A DNA stretch of 59,911 nt, from contig JAUXZO010000196.1 in NCBI GenBank assembly GCA_030692685.1, forward strand, positions 1-59,911, written 5' to 3'. The position numbers and the translations under genes are program-made. The notes beneath the pieces were generated by a model. It was not told the DNA's origin. It ran no database searches and was given only the letters and a program-made list of their open reading frames with translations. Shown here piece by piece: positions 8,350-19,699 of the stretch. The stretch's first letter is position 1; every line of letters starts with the position of its first letter. Source of the DNA: Acidovorax sp. (lineage in GTDB: Bacteria; Pseudomonadota; Gammaproteobacteria; Burkholderiales; Burkholderiaceae_C).

Positions 8350-9099
8350 TCAGCGAGCCAACTCTTCCCGCACTGCCGCCACCTGGCGGCGCGACACGAT
8401 CAGCAGTTCGGTCGAGCCTTGCAGCCGCACGGCCCAGCCTTCGCCTTCTTCGGGGTCGAAGTGTTTTTCGAGCGCGCGCAGGGCTCGGCGGGCCACCAGG
8501 GCGTTGCGGTGGATGCGCATGAAACGGGGCGCAAAGCGGGTTTCCAGGTCGCTCAGCGCCCCATCCATGATGTAGCTGCGTGTGGTGGTGCGCACCGTCA
8601 CGTACTTTTGTTCGGCCTTGAAGTACAGCACCTCGGTCAGCGGCAGGCGCTCGGTGCGGCCCCGGTCCTGGATCAGCAGGGTGTCACCGTCTTGTGCGCT
8701 GGGTGCGCTGGTGGGCAGCGGCGCGCGGCTGCCGCGCTGCACCTTGGCCAGCGCCTGCTGCAGACGCTCGCGGCGCACGGGCTTGGTGAGGTAGTCCACC
8801 GCATCCAGCTCAAACGCGCTCACCGCGTGGTCGGCGTGGGCGGTCACAAACACCACGGCGGGCGGCTGGGGCAGGGTTTGCAGCGTGTGGGCCAGTGCCA
8901 GGCCGTCTTGCCCCGGCATGTGAATGTCCAGCAGCACCAGGTCAAACGCCCGTCCACCCGTGGGGCCGAGCAGCGCCATGGTCTCGGCGGCGTTGGACGC
9001 CTCTGCCACGGTGGTGCGGTGGGTGTCCGCGCAGTCGGCCAGCAAGGTGCGCAGGCGGCTGCGGGCCAGGGCTTCGTCGTCAACGATGAGGATGTTCAT
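8350..9099 (-). CDS. algR: LytTR-family response regulator (AlgR type)
   Basis: A 249-residue regulator. The receiver domain (1-125) has MNILIVDDE, the phospho-acceptor Asp in LLDIHMPG and the conserved Lys in DYLTKPV. The LytTR DNA-binding domain (about 145-245) includes LYFKAEQKYV and FMRIHRNALV. The start at 9099 is the only one fitting the receiver N-terminus. It overlaps the end of the upstream kinase gene by 20 bp, so the two are translationally coupled. The pair lying divergent from argH mirrors the algZ-algR locus of pseudomonads, where AlgR controls alginate and type IV pilus genes. Targets in this organism cannot be read from the sequence. Confidence 0.85.
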   Translation of the reverse strand: MNILIVDDEALARSRLRTLLADCADTHRTTVAEASNAAETMALLGPTGGRAFDLVLLDIHMPGQDGLALAHTLQTLPQPPAVVFVTAHADHAVSAFELDAVDYLTKPVRRERLQQALAKVQRGSRAPLPTSAPSAQDGDTLLIQDRGRTERLPLTEVLYFKAEQKYVTVRTTTRSYIMDGALSDLETRFAPRFMRIHRNALVARRALRALEKHFDPEEGEGWAVRLQGSTELLIVSRRQVAAVREELAR

Positions 9100-10345
9100 G
9101 GTCGGTGGGGTTCGGTTCTTTTGGCGCTGTGGCGCCGCGACGCGACGTGCCGCTGCGGCGGTTGGGACTGCCGGTGCGTTGGTCCCCTCGGCCCCGGGCA
9201 GGTCGCGCTGCGCGGGGTTGCATATCAGCCGCGGGCAACGTGATCCGCACCTGGTAGAGGCCATCTTGCACCCCGGCGGTGAACTCGCCCTGCACATCGT
9301 GCAGCAGTGCGAGCCGGGCACGCACATTGGCCAGCGCAATGCCGTGGCCCTTGGTCGCGGTTTCTTCGCCTTTGGCGGTTTTCACTTCCTTGGGCGGCAG
9401 CGTGTTGGTAATGCGCACCACCACGCGGCTGCCGCGCAGCTCGGTCAGCACGCGCAGCTTGCCGCCCCGCGCGCTGGGCTCTACGCCATGCTTGACGGCG
9501 TTTTCCACCAGCGGCTGCAGCAGCAGCGGGGGCAGGCGGGCGCTGTCGGTGCGGGGGTCCAGGTTCCACTGCACCTGCAGGCGCTCGCCAAAGCGCACTT
9601 GCTCAATGGCCAGGTAGCGGCGCGCCAGGGTGATCTCTTCGGCCAGCGTCACCGACTCGCCCTGCTCGATGAGCGCGTGGCGAAACAGATCGGAGAGGTC
9701 TTCCAGCAGCGACTCGGCCTTGGCAGGCTCTTCGCGCACCAAAGCGATGGCGCTGTTAAGTGTGTTGAACAAAAAGTGCGGGCGGATGCGCGACTGCAGC
9801 TCGGTCAAGCGCGCGGTGGTGGCCGCCGGGGTGCGGCCCCGTGCCCGCAGCACCAGTGCTGCCACCAGCATGGCCGCCAGCAGGGCGCCGGTGGCGGCAC
9901 TGGCCATCCACGGTGGCGATGCGGCGGCCCCCACCAGCGCCAGCATGGCGCAGGCATACGCCCCGGCGAGCGCCCCCAGCACCACGCCGGCAACATACTG
10001 CTGCACCATGGAGAGGCGCTGCAGCACGGTTTTGAGGCTGCATGCGGTCACCAGCCACACCAGCGTGGCAGGCAAGGCGCCGCCGGTCAGCAGCGCCAGG
10101 CTGGCCAGCCATTCGACGGGGCTGTTGCTGCCAAACATGGCACCCACGCCCAGCACCAGCTCCACAAACAGCACCGCCCGCAGCACCACGCCGACCTGGC
10201 AGGCGTCAAATACCAGCGCCCGGCCACGCTGCGGCTGGCCGCCGGGCCCTCCGCCAGCGGCGGCCCGCACGCTGCGCGCAGGCCCTTCTGGCAGGGCGGA
10301 ATCCAACGGCGCTGGCCGGGTCGATAAAATTTGGGTGTTTTGCAT
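9080..10345 (-). CDS. algZ: LytS/AlgZ-type sensor histidine kinase
   Basis: A 421-residue inner-membrane kinase. Four to five hydrophobic helices fill residues about 50-175. A His_kinase (LytS-like) domain follows, with the phospho-acceptor His190 in [12 protein letters not shown], and then an HATPase domain with the N-box LVENAVKHG and GHGIALANV. The C-terminal 50 residues after ITLPAAD are basic and low in complexity, and overlap the algR start. ATG at 10345 is preferred to one 32 codons upstream, which would run into the argH promoter. It is the partner of the downstream AlgR-type regulator. The membrane stimulus is unknown. Confidence 0.85.
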   Translation of the reverse strand: MQNTQILSTRPAPLDSALPEGPARSVRAAAGGGPGGQPQRGRALVFDACQVGVVLRAVLFVELVLGVGAMFGSNSPVEWLASLALLTGGALPATLVWLVTACSLKTVLQRLSMVQQYVAGVVLGALAGAYACAMLALVGAAASPPWMASAATGALLAAMLVAALVLRARGRTPAATTARLTELQSRIRPHFLFNTLNSAIALVREEPAKAESLLEDLSDLFRHALIEQGESVTLAEEITLARRYLAIEQVRFGERLQVQWNLDPRTDSARLPPLLLQPLVENAVKHGVEPSARGGKLRVLTELRGSRVVVRITNTLPPKEVKTAKGEETATKGHGIALANVRARLALLHDVQGEFTAGVQDGLYQVRITLPAADMQPRAARPARGRGDQRTGSPNRRSGTSRRGATAPKEPNPTDHEHPHR

Positions 10346-10396
10346 TGCGGCATCCGGGCAGTCCGGGTGTCTGAACCTCCGGATTATTGCCCTCCT

Positions 10397-11884
<1,488 letters not shown>

Positions 11885-11926
11885 ATCTTGCGCCGTCTTC
11901 TGCACATCCCACTTGGAGCTTTTGCC

Positions 11927-12916
11927 ATGATCCCATCGCGCCGCAGCCTGTTATCCCGTCTTTTGCGCACCAGCGCTTTTCTGGGGGCCGCGCTGACGGT
12001 GGGGCTGGCTTCGGCGCAATCAGGCAAGCCCATACGCCTGTTGGTGGGGTTCCCGCCGGGTGGAGGCTCGGACGCCATCGCCCGCACCCTGAGTGAAAAA
12101 CTCAAGGACGAGCTGGGCGTGCCCGTGGTGGTGGAGAACCGGCCCGGTGCAGGCGGCCAGATCGCTGCGCAAGCGCTCAAGGCTGCGGTGCCCGATGGCA
12201 CCACGCTGTTCATCACCCACGACCACACCATCTCCATCCTGCCCCAGGTGGTGAAGAACCCGGGCTTTGACCCGGTGCGCGACTTTGTGCCGGTGGTGGG
12301 TTTTGCCACCTTTGTGAACGCGTTTGCAGTGTCTGGCGGCACGCCAGCCAAGTCGTTCACCGAATATGTCAGCTGGGTCAAGACGGCGGGCAGCGGCAAG
12401 GGCGCGGTGGGCATTCCGGCGCCTGCGTCCACGCCAGAATTTTTGGTCAAGCTGATTGGGCAGAAGTACCAGCTGGACCTCGTTTCGGCACCGTACCGAG
12501 GCGGCGCGCCCATGATCGCCGACATGCTGGGTAACCAGATCGGTGCAGGGGTTGCGTCGGTGCAGGACTTCATCGAGAACCACAAAGCTGGCAAGGTGAG
12601 GGTGGTCGGCGTGCTGGGCACCAAGCGCCAGGCGGCCATGCCCGATGTGCCCACCTTAGACGAGATGGGCCTCAAGGGCTTTGAAGACCTTCCGTACTAC
12701 GGCATCTACGCCCCTGCAGGCACCCCGCAGAAGTTCATTGCCGATTTTTCCAGCGCCATGGCCAAGGTGGTGGCCATGCCCGAGGTGCGCGACCATTTGA
12801 CGGCCATGGGCCTCACGGTGGGCCACATGTCGCCGCAGCAACTGGCAACGCGCCAGCAGGCTTACACCGATGCCTGGGCCAAGATCATCAAGACCAGCGG
12901 GTTTGTGGCGCAGTAG
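11927..12916 (+). CDS. Bug/TctC family periplasmic solute-binding protein
   Basis: A 329-residue secreted protein. A signal peptide (MIPSRRSLLSRLLRTSAFLG, ending near ASAQS) is followed by the family landmarks IRLLVGFPPGGGSDAIAR and VVVENRPGAGG, and by YRGGAPMIADMLGNQI in the second lobe. These proteins bind small carboxylates for tripartite tricarboxylate transporters, but no tctA or tctB gene is adjacent, as is common for the large Bug set of Burkholderiales. GGAG lies about 10 bases before the ATG. It begins 42 bp after argH on the same strand. Confidence 0.93.
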   Translation: MIPSRRSLLSRLLRTSAFLGAALTVGLASAQSGKPIRLLVGFPPGGGSDAIARTLSEKLKDELGVPVVVENRPGAGGQIAAQALKAAVPDGTTLFITHDHTISILPQVVKNPGFDPVRDFVPVVGFATFVNAFAVSGGTPAKSFTEYVSWVKTAGSGKGAVGIPAPASTPEFLVKLIGQKYQLDLVSAPYRGGAPMIADMLGNQIGAGVASVQDFIENHKAGKVRVVGVLGTKRQAAMPDVPTLDEMGLKGFEDLPYYGIYAPAGTPQKFIADFSSAMAKVVAMPEVRDHLTAMGLTVGHMSPQQLATRQQAYTDAWAKIIKTSGFVAQ

Positions 12917-13016
12917 CCGTCGTTTTCTTTATGTCCTTCAGGGCTTGACTCTGCGGGGCATCGGCGCCAGAGTCCGTGCCGCTGACCATCCTCTGTGGCC
13001 GCCTTGATATTTCTCC

Positions 13017-14492
13017 ATGCAACAACGCCACCTGCCTGCCAACTGGATCCACCACCGAATGCTGCCGCTTGCAGCGGGCCTTTGCAGCAGTGCCTTGGCG
13101 GCGGTGTTGGCATGGGTGGTGATCGACATCTCCCACACCAAGGCGCGCACCGAGATCGCCGCGCAGGCGCAGGGCCATTTGCTGCAAATACGCGACCGCC
13201 TGGACCGGCAACTGCAAAGCACGCTGTCGGTGCCCGAAACGGTGGCCGCCTTTCTGGCTGCGCAGGGCAGCATGTCCCCCGAAATTTTTTCCACGGTGGT
13301 GGGCCGCTTGCTGGAGCACCAGCGCAACATCCGCAACCTGGCCTTGGCGCCCGGCAACGTCATCAGCGACATCTACCCGCGCGTGGGCAACGAGCGTGCG
13401 CTGGGGTTGCGCTATCTGGACAATCCTCAGCAGCGCGGCGCGGTGGAACGCGCCATCCAGACGCGCCGTACCGTGGTGGCGGGCCCGATTCCGTTGGTGC
13501 AAGGGGGTCTTGGCATCATCAGCCGCACCCCTGTCTTTCTGGCGCATGCGCCAGGGCAGGCCCCGCTGGACGGCCCGCAATACTGGGGCATTGTGTCGCT
13601 TACCGTCAATGCCGACACGCTGTTTACAGACGTGGGTTTGAACACCGAGCAGATGGGGTTTCAGATTGCGGCGCGGGGGCTGGATGCCACGGGCTCTCAG
13701 GGCGCGGTGTTCATTGGGCGCCCCCAGATTTTTGACGAATCCCCAGCCACGCTCGATGTCCCCCTGCCAGGTGGTGGCAGCTGGACCTTGGGCGCAGTGC
13801 CCACTGGGGGATGGGACGCCGCGGGGCGCGCCCTGACCTTGGTGGTGATGCTGTCGTACGCCTTTGCGCTCATCGTGGGTTTGCTGAGCGCGCGCCTTGT
13901 GCGGGCGCACCAGCTGGTGCTGGGGCTTGCCACGCATGACCGGCTGACCGGGTTGCCCAATCGCCGCCTGCTCGAAGACCGCCTGTCGCAGGCCATGCTT
14001 GCTGCCCACCGCGACCGCCGCCCGGGGGCCTTGTTGCTCGTCGATCTGGATGGATTCAAGGCGGTGAACGACGACCTCGGCCATGCCAGCGGCGATCAGG
14101 TGCTGGTGCGGGCCGCCCAGCGGCTGGCAGGGCTGGCGCGCGCCAGCGACACGGCGGCCCGGCTGGGTGGCGATGAGTTTGTGCTGGTGCTCAATGTGGT
14201 GGAGTCTGCAGACGCGGCGATGGATGCCGCTCGCCGGGTGATCGCTGCGCTGGTGTCGCCGATCGGCCTGGACAATGGCCAGCACGTGATGATTGGTGCC
14301 AGCATTGGCGTAGCAATGTTTGAGGGGCACGCGGTAGAAGCCTTGCCCGCACTGATTGACCGCGCCGACCGGGCGCTTTATGCGAGCAAGCGCAGTGGTA
14401 AAGGTGTAGCAACGCTGGCGGATGCCGCCGATGCAACGGAACTGCCCCATGCGCCCTCAGCTTCCGCGAGCCATCCGCGCGTGCCGCGCTGA
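13017..14492 (+). CDS. CHASE-domain diguanylate cyclase
   Basis: A 491-residue membrane protein: a short N-terminal TM helix (about 15-38), a periplasmic CHASE sensor (about 75-240, containing IRNLALAPGNVI), a second TM helix (about 272-295) and a cytoplasmic GGDEF domain (about 305-465). The active site reads GGDEF and the inhibitory site RASD at the usual spacing, so it should be an active, product-inhibited c-di-GMP synthase. It is the second diguanylate cyclase in the window. No EAL domain is present. The ligand of this CHASE domain is not predictable. Confidence 0.92.
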   Translation: MQQRHLPANWIHHRMLPLAAGLCSSALAAVLAWVVIDISHTKARTEIAAQAQGHLLQIRDRLDRQLQSTLSVPETVAAFLAAQGSMSPEIFSTVVGRLLEHQRNIRNLALAPGNVISDIYPRVGNERALGLRYLDNPQQRGAVERAIQTRRTVVAGPIPLVQGGLGIISRTPVFLAHAPGQAPLDGPQYWGIVSLTVNADTLFTDVGLNTEQMGFQIAARGLDATGSQGAVFIGRPQIFDESPATLDVPLPGGGSWTLGAVPTGGWDAAGRALTLVVMLSYAFALIVGLLSARLVRAHQLVLGLATHDRLTGLPNRRLLEDRLSQAMLAAHRDRRPGALLLVDLDGFKAVNDDLGHASGDQVLVRAAQRLAGLARASDTAARLGGDEFVLVLNVVESADAAMDAARRVIAALVSPIGLDNGQHVMIGASIGVAMFEGHAVEALPALIDRADRALYASKRSGKGVATLADAADATELPHAPSASASHPRVPR

Positions 14493-14578
14493 CTACGACC
14501 ACAAACACGGCAAACACGGCACCCTAGGCGTTTGCGACTCTCCAGCACGCAGCCAAAGCCCTTTTCCTTCATTCCGTG

Positions 14579-14797
14579 TCAGTTGTAAAAAACCGACCTT
14601 GCCTGCGGGGTATTCGCGCTGGCAGGCCCCATGTAGGCGGGCAGCAGCACAAACCCTTCAGCGGCTGGCACAAACCCGAAGGACTGCACCAGCGGCGATG
14701 TCAGCCGCGAGGGCAGATGGGTCACTAGCACTATCGCCATCGCCATCATCAGCACCATGCCACGCAAGGCGTCAATTTCCCGTTGGCGGGTGGTGGA
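14579..14797 (-). pseudogene. Remnant of an OpgC-like acyltransferase N-terminus
   Basis: The minus frame reads RQREIDALRGMVLMMAMAI followed by VLVTHLPSRLTSPLVQSFGF and VPAAEGFVLLPAYMG. This matches my memory of the start of OpgC-family membrane acyltransferases (R-x-EIDALRG, THLP, GFVSAAEGFVFLSA). After AYMG the frame runs into unrelated sequence and stops, so about 300 residues or more are missing, and there is no good start codon upstream. OpgC modifies osmoregulated periplasmic glucans. I read this as a decayed or truncated copy, next to an R1 repeat. Confidence 0.55.
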
Positions 14798-14861
14798 AGG
14801 CGCAGGCGTGGGGCGCGGGAAGACGCGCCGTATAAAACCGAAGAACGCGATCGAAAATATG

Positions 14862-14930
14862 GATCAAATCGGCCTCTCGCGCATATCCATAAAGCGCTGG
14901 TAGCTATTTTTTTAATAGCTATTTCGGAAG
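14862..14930 (-). repeat. R1 intergenic repeat, copy 5
   Basis: Orientation B: ATCGGCCTCTCGCGCAT, loop TCCATA region, AAGCGCTGGTAGCTATTTTT and a second AATAGCTATT. It lies between the opgC remnant and the ferritin-like gene. Confidence 0.85.
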
Positions 14931-15020
14931 GAACGATACAACCTGTCCGCTGGGAACTTGGCAGGTGGGTGCCGCGCGCACCGCGATCACACTGCCAAGG
15001 CCCTTTCGATCACAACACCC

Positions 15021-15629
15021 TCACAGCATTGCAGTCCGCTGCTGCTCCGCACGCGAAGCGCCAATGGCGGTTTCCACGTTCTTGACCTCCTCAGGTGGCG
15101 GCAGCACGGCGGGCATGCCCAGCGCTTCGATGGACAGCTCCCGGCACCAGCCCTTGGTGTGGTACAGGTGGTGGTCTTCGTCCTGCTCCACTGCTGCGTG
15201 CGCTGTTTTCAAGGCCTTGCCGACGTCGCCCGTAGCGACTTCGGCCACCTTGCCCAGCAGCTCCCAGTTGGCGTGGTCCTTGGTTTCGGCGTGCACCACA
15301 CATTCGCACGCTACCAACTGCGCGGCCGCAGGGTTGCCGCCCTTTTGGGCGAGCTGCATCGCCTTCACCAGCGATTCGCCAATGTGCTTGACGACCGCAC
15401 GGCTGGGGGTCTGCATGTCGGGGTCGAGCCCCAGCGTGTCGCACAGGCTGCGCACCACGTCCTGGTGGGTCAGGGTTTCGTCCAGATACTCTTGCCATTC
15501 CTTCTTTAAATCGGCGTTGATGGCACAGCTGATGGCGGTGCGGTACACCTGCTCACCGCCCAGCTCGGTCTCCATCATCTGGATGACCAGGTCGTTAAGT
15601 TGTTGGCTGTCATAGGGGGCTTTGGACAT
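15021..15629 (-). CDS. Ferritin-like domain protein
   Basis: A 202-residue all-helical protein with spaced acidic and histidine residues that fit a di-metal four-helix bundle: METELGGEQVY, HAETKDHANWELL and EQDEDHHLYH. This suggests a ferritin-like protein of the non-haem type. The order of Glu and His groups suggests that it binds iron or manganese, but oxidase, storage or catalase activity cannot be told apart. ATG codons at 15632 and 15629 are adjacent; AGGAG is better spaced for 15629. It follows katE by 50 bp on the same strand and is probably co-transcribed, so a role in peroxide or iron stress is likely. Confidence 0.75.
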   Translation of the reverse strand: MSKAPYDSQQLNDLVIQMMETELGGEQVYRTAISCAINADLKKEWQEYLDETLTHQDVVRSLCDTLGLDPDMQTPSRAVVKHIGESLVKAMQLAQKGGNPAAAQLVACECVVHAETKDHANWELLGKVAEVATGDVGKALKTAHAAVEQDEDHHLYHTKGWCRELSIEALGMPAVLPPPEEVKNVETAIGASRAEQQRTAML

Positions 15630-15679
15630 CATGGGTCTCCTGGGTTGCGTTGGTTGACGAAAAAAGGGGGGTGAACAAC

Positions 15680-17797
15680 TTATGCCAGCGTGCGCACCTT
15701 GGGCTCGCGGTCCCACTGGCGGGTTTGTGCGGCGGCGATGAAGCCCTGCGCGTCGGCCGGGTCCACCACGCCCGCGTCGGGCTCGATGCCACCGGCCTCC
15801 AAAATGGCACGGGTGCCTTTGCAGGCGGCAATCGCTTTCAGGTGACCAAACGCGTCGCGGAACCAGTCCACTGCAGCGGCCTCCTTGGCCAGCACGGCAC
15901 CCATGTCGGGCGACAGCACCGACGCCACGGCGTCAAACACCACCGATGGGGTGCCCGCCAATTGGCCATCGGCAGGCAGCAGCGTGCCGTCCTTCAGCAG
16001 CGCCCCGCCCACCTTGGGCGACACGATCTTGACGGTGGCGCCCACTTTTTCAAGCGCCTTCCGCAGGTTGGCCACCGACATGCCGTTAGACCCATCGGCC
16101 ACCAGAATGCCAATGCAGCGCCCCTGCAGGGTGGGTTTCATACGGTCGATGATCCGCAAGGCGGGCGACAGCGGCAGGTCCTGCACTGGCTCTGTGGTGT
16201 GGGGTGCGGGCGGCAGGGCCTGCATGCCCAGGCCGTTGGCCACACGCTGGGCCAGTTCAGCGTCCACATGCTGCAGATGGCCCACCACGGCTTCGCGCAC
16301 GTGCACGGTGGTCACCTTCGACAGCTCAAACACCAGGGCGGATGCCAAGTGCGCCTGCTCCAGCGGGCTCTGGCTGCGAAAGAACATGCGGGCTTGGCTG
16401 TAGTGGTCGGCAAAACTCTCAGGGCGCACGCGGCCCTTCACGCCGTCATCGGCCTGCGTAAAGTGTCTAAAACCCTGTGCCTGCGACGCACGCGGCGTGT
16501 CGCCCTGCAGACTGCTGGGTTCGTAGTTGACCCGGCCCTTGGGCACCTGCATCTGCATGTGGCCATCGCGCTGCATGTTGTGAAACGGGCACTTGGGCGC
16601 GTTGATGGGAATCTGTGCAAAGTTGGGCCCGCCCAGGCGTGACAGCTGGGTGTCAAGGTACGAGAACAAACGGCCCTGCAGCAGCGGGTCGTTGCTGAAG
16701 TCGATGCCCGGCGGCACGTTGGCAGGGCAATACGCCACCTGCTCGGTCTCGGCAAAGAAGTTATCGGGCCAGCGGTTGAGCACCATGCGGCCGATGGGCT
16801 GCAATGGAATCAGTTCTTCCGGAATGAGCTTGGTCGGGTCCAGGTGGTCAAACGGAAAACGCTCGGCGTCTTCTTCGGTGAAGAGCTGCACCGACAGCTC
16901 CCACTCAGGGAAGTCGCCTCTTTCGATGGACTCGAACAGGTCTCGGCGGTGAAAGTCGTTGTCAGCGGCCTGCAGCTTCAGCGCCTCGTCCCAAACAGTG
17001 GACTGAATGCCCAGCTTGGGGCGCCAGTGAAACTTCACAAACGTGCTCTCGCCCGCAGCGTTGAGCAAGCGAAAGCTGTGCACGCCAAACCCCTCCATAG
17101 TGCGCAGGCTGCGGGGGATGGTGCGGTCGCTCATCTGCCACATGACCATGTGCATGGTTTCGGGCATCAGCGAGACAAAGTCCCAGAACGTGTCGTGTGC
17201 GCTGGCCGCCTGCGGGAAGGCGCGGTCAGGCTCCATCTTCACGGCGTGCACCAGGTCCGGGAACTTCATGGCGTCCTGAATAAAGAACACCGGAATGTTG
17301 TTGCCCACCAGGTCCCAGTTGCCTTCAGGCGTGTAGAACTTGACAGAAAAACCGCGCACGTCGCGCGGCGTATCGACAGACCCTGCGCCACCCGCCACCG
17401 TGGAGAACCGGGTGAATACAGGCGTTTGCACGCCGATCTCGGTCAGCACCTTGGCCGTGGTGTGTTGCTTGAGTGAATGCGTGAGTTCGAAAAAGCCATG
17501 CGCTGCTGAACCACGCGCATGCACGATGCGCTCTGGAATGCGCTCGTGGTCAAAGTGGGTGATCTTCTCGCGCAGGATGAAATCTTCCAGCAGCCCTGGG
17601 CCGCGCGGTGATGAGCGCAGCGAGTTCTGGTTGTCGGCCACCGGAATGCCCTGCTGCGTGGTCAGCACTGGGTGTTTGCCACCGGCTTGTTGCTGCAGTT
17701 CGCCTGCATTGCCGCGGTAGGTGTCGGCCTGGGTGGAGGAAGGGGCTGCAGACGGCGATTTTGTCGCCGCGCCGCGCGCAGTGGGGGTTCGTGCCAT
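15680..17797 (-). CDS. katE: Monofunctional catalase HPII (large-subunit clade)
   Basis: A 705-residue haem catalase converting hydrogen peroxide to water and oxygen. The distal His is in [15 protein letters not shown], the distal Asn in [14 protein letters not shown] and the proximal haem Tyr in [15 protein letters not shown]. After the catalase core, residues about 560-700 form the DJ-1/flavodoxin-like C-terminal domain ([14 protein letters not shown]) that defines the large-subunit clade of E. coli HPII. AGGAG lies 6-7 bases before the ATG at 17797. A much longer in-frame opening upstream is not part of the gene. The ferritin-like gene follows. Confidence 0.97.
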   Translation of the reverse strand: MARTPTARGAATKSPSAAPSSTQADTYRGNAGELQQQAGGKHPVLTTQQGIPVADNQNSLRSSPRGPGLLEDFILREKITHFDHERIPERIVHARGSAAHGFFELTHSLKQHTTAKVLTEIGVQTPVFTRFSTVAGGAGSVDTPRDVRGFSVKFYTPEGNWDLVGNNIPVFFIQDAMKFPDLVHAVKMEPDRAFPQAASAHDTFWDFVSLMPETMHMVMWQMSDRTIPRSLRTMEGFGVHSFRLLNAAGESTFVKFHWRPKLGIQSTVWDEALKLQAADNDFHRRDLFESIERGDFPEWELSVQLFTEEDAERFPFDHLDPTKLIPEELIPLQPIGRMVLNRWPDNFFAETEQVAYCPANVPPGIDFSNDPLLQGRLFSYLDTQLSRLGGPNFAQIPINAPKCPFHNMQRDGHMQMQVPKGRVNYEPSSLQGDTPRASQAQGFRHFTQADDGVKGRVRPESFADHYSQARMFFRSQSPLEQAHLASALVFELSKVTTVHVREAVVGHLQHVDAELAQRVANGLGMQALPPAPHTTEPVQDLPLSPALRIIDRMKPTLQGRCIGILVADGSNGMSVANLRKALEKVGATVKIVSPKVGGALLKDGTLLPADGQLAGTPSVVFDAVASVLSPDMGAVLAKEAAAVDWFRDAFGHLKAIAACKGTRAILEAGGIEPDAGVVDPADAQGFIAAAQTRQWDREPKVRTLA

Positions 17798-18001
17798 GGG
17801 CGCTCCTGAGGGGTTCTGGGGGATGTATGAAGACAAGCCAACATCGTTGGGCAGCAGGCCCAACCCCGGAGTAGGACGCAACCCCATCTGCGCGTGGTCG
17901 CCAGTACCAAATTGACCTGCGACTTGGCCCGGGCAGGGGTTGGGGTTTGCTACGCTATGGCCCCGGGCGGTTATCGCTGCTGCCCACGTCCTGACCGATC
18001 C

Positions 18002-19477
18002 ATGTTCTACGCCATCCCTCTCGAACACCGCCCCAATTGGCGTAACCCGCCGTGGATGACGGTGCTGCTGATCGTGGTCAACATGATCGTGTTCTGGGGT
18101 CCTCAGCGCAGCGAAGAAAACGCCCGCGACCGCGCCGCCACCTTCTACGTCGGCAGCCCCTTGCCCGCCATCGAAGTGCCGCGCTTTGTGGCCTGGCTGG
18201 AAGAAACCGGCGACAAGCATCTGAAAGAAGCGCGTGCCCTGCAAAAGGCCGGCAACCACCGCATGCTGCTGCGCTGGATGGAGCAGGAAGACGATTTTCA
18301 GCAGCGCGTGAAAGCCCCACGCTTTGTGCCGCCCGAAGACCTGCAGTACGCCGACTGGAAGTCTGCGCGCAGCCAGTACGAAGCCCGGCTGCCCGCCCCC
18401 TTCACCCGCAAGTGGGCGCAAAGCTACGCCAAAGATGCCGAGCCCAACCCCGTCACGTGGCTCACGGCGACGTTTTTGCACGGCAGCACCGGGCACCTCA
18501 TTGGCAACATGGTGTTTTTGTTTCTGTTTGGCTTTTCGGTGGAGCTGGCGCTGGGCCGGGGCGCCTACTTGGCGTTTTACCTGCTGGGTGGCATAGGTGG
18601 GTCCCTCTTGGCGGGCTGGGCCTATGCAGGCACGGGCAGCTACGGCCTTGGCGCATCGGGCGCTGTGTCGGCCCTCATGGGCATGTATGCAGTGCTGTAC
18701 CGGCTGCGGCGGGTGCGGTTTTTCTACCAGCTGTTCTTTTATTTCAACTACGTCACAGCGCCAGCGCTGATCCTGCTGCCCATCTGGATCGCCAACGAGT
18801 TGGTGCAGCACTGGCTCAGCGGCCGGGGCGTGGCCTACATGGCCCACCTGGGCGGCTTGGTCACGGGCGCATCACTGATGGCACTGACCATGCTGCTGCG
18901 CAAAAAGCCGCTGGAGGTGCCTGTGACCCAGGACGTGGTGGAAGAAGACGACGGTTTTGACACCCATGTGGCCAACGCCCAGCGCCTGGCAAAGGGCATG
19001 CAATTTGAAAAGGCCCTGACCCAATGGCGCGCCGCCGCCAAGCTGCGCCCCCAAGACCAGCAGGTGCTGAGCGCCTGGTTCAAAACCGCATTGCTCTGGC
19101 CCGACGGCGAAGACTTTCACCGCGCCGCGCGCCGCATCTTTCGTCTGCAAGCCCACGATGTGGCGACGCTCGATTTTCAGCACACCAGCTACCGCACGTA
19201 CCTGGACAAAGCCAAGCCAGGCGCCCGTTTGCAGCCCGAAGACATGGCCCGCCTGTCACGCCGCTTTGCGCGGGCGCAGCAGTGGGGCGATGCGGAAAAG
19301 CTGTTCAACGCGTTGCACAAGACGGCCCCTGCGCACCCGGAGCTGGGAGAGACGCTGGGGATGCTGGTGTCTGCCCTGTGCCACGCGGGGCGGCGGGATC
19401 AGGCGGTGGCTTTTGAGCCGCAGTTGCGGCAACTGGCGCCGGGGAGTGCGGGGTTGCAGATGTTGCGGGGGCGGTAG
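18002..19477 (+). CDS. Rhomboid family intramembrane serine protease with long loop and TPR-like tail
   Basis: A 491-residue protein. TM1 lies at about 18-35 and is followed by an unusual hydrophilic insert of about 100 residues (about 36-145). The rhomboid core comes next: FLHGSTGHLIGNMVFLF in TM2, the catalytic Ser in GLGASGAVSALMG, and the catalytic His in MAHLGGLVTG. The last 180 residues are soluble and repeat-like (AQRLAKGMQFEKALTQWRAA, RFARAQQWGDAEKLFNALH), resembling TPR units. All catalytic residues are present, so it should be an active protease in the inner membrane. The start at 18002 places TM1 at the N-terminus. It is divergent from katE. Confidence 0.9.
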   Translation: MFYAIPLEHRPNWRNPPWMTVLLIVVNMIVFWGPQRSEENARDRAATFYVGSPLPAIEVPRFVAWLEETGDKHLKEARALQKAGNHRMLLRWMEQEDDFQQRVKAPRFVPPEDLQYADWKSARSQYEARLPAPFTRKWAQSYAKDAEPNPVTWLTATFLHGSTGHLIGNMVFLFLFGFSVELALGRGAYLAFYLLGGIGGSLLAGWAYAGTGSYGLGASGAVSALMGMYAVLYRLRRVRFFYQLFFYFNYVTAPALILLPIWIANELVQHWLSGRGVAYMAHLGGLVTGASLMALTMLLRKKPLEVPVTQDVVEEDDGFDTHVANAQRLAKGMQFEKALTQWRAAAKLRPQDQQVLSAWFKTALLWPDGEDFHRAARRIFRLQAHDVATLDFQHTSYRTYLDKAKPGARLQPEDMARLSRRFARAQQWGDAEKLFNALHKTAPAHPELGETLGMLVSALCHAGRRDQAVAFEPQLRQLAPGSAGLQMLRGR

Positions 19478-19581
19478 GATTTAGGCACCGGTATTGCGCC
19501 ACACCCGATCAATGATGCGGCGATGTAGGCCGCCCTGTGTAGCCCGCGGAACGCAACAAGTCCCTGAAGAAGGCCGGAAAC

Positions 19582-19604
19582 GAAAAAACCGCCCGAAGGC
19601 GGCT
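19582..19604 (-). terminator. Rho-independent terminator for rpsT
   Basis: Read on the minus strand, GCCGCC, the tetraloop TTCG and GGCGGT are followed by a run of T. It lies about 95 bp beyond the rpsT stop. It might also stop readthrough from the convergent rhomboid gene. Confidence 0.85.
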
Positions 19605-19699
19605 TAGTCGTTTTTCTTTTGCTGGCAGCGCACCCGTTACAAACGGCGAACAGCACATGCCGTTCGGGCTGTTTGCCTGCCGAAGCAGGCGGTGAGTGT

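Noticed and set aside
17798..18847. A 1055-residue reading frame that extends katE far upstream
   Set aside because: The first 350 codons have no family resemblance and overlap the real rhomboid gene on the other strand. AGGAG precedes the ATG at 17797, and the HPII N-terminus starts there.
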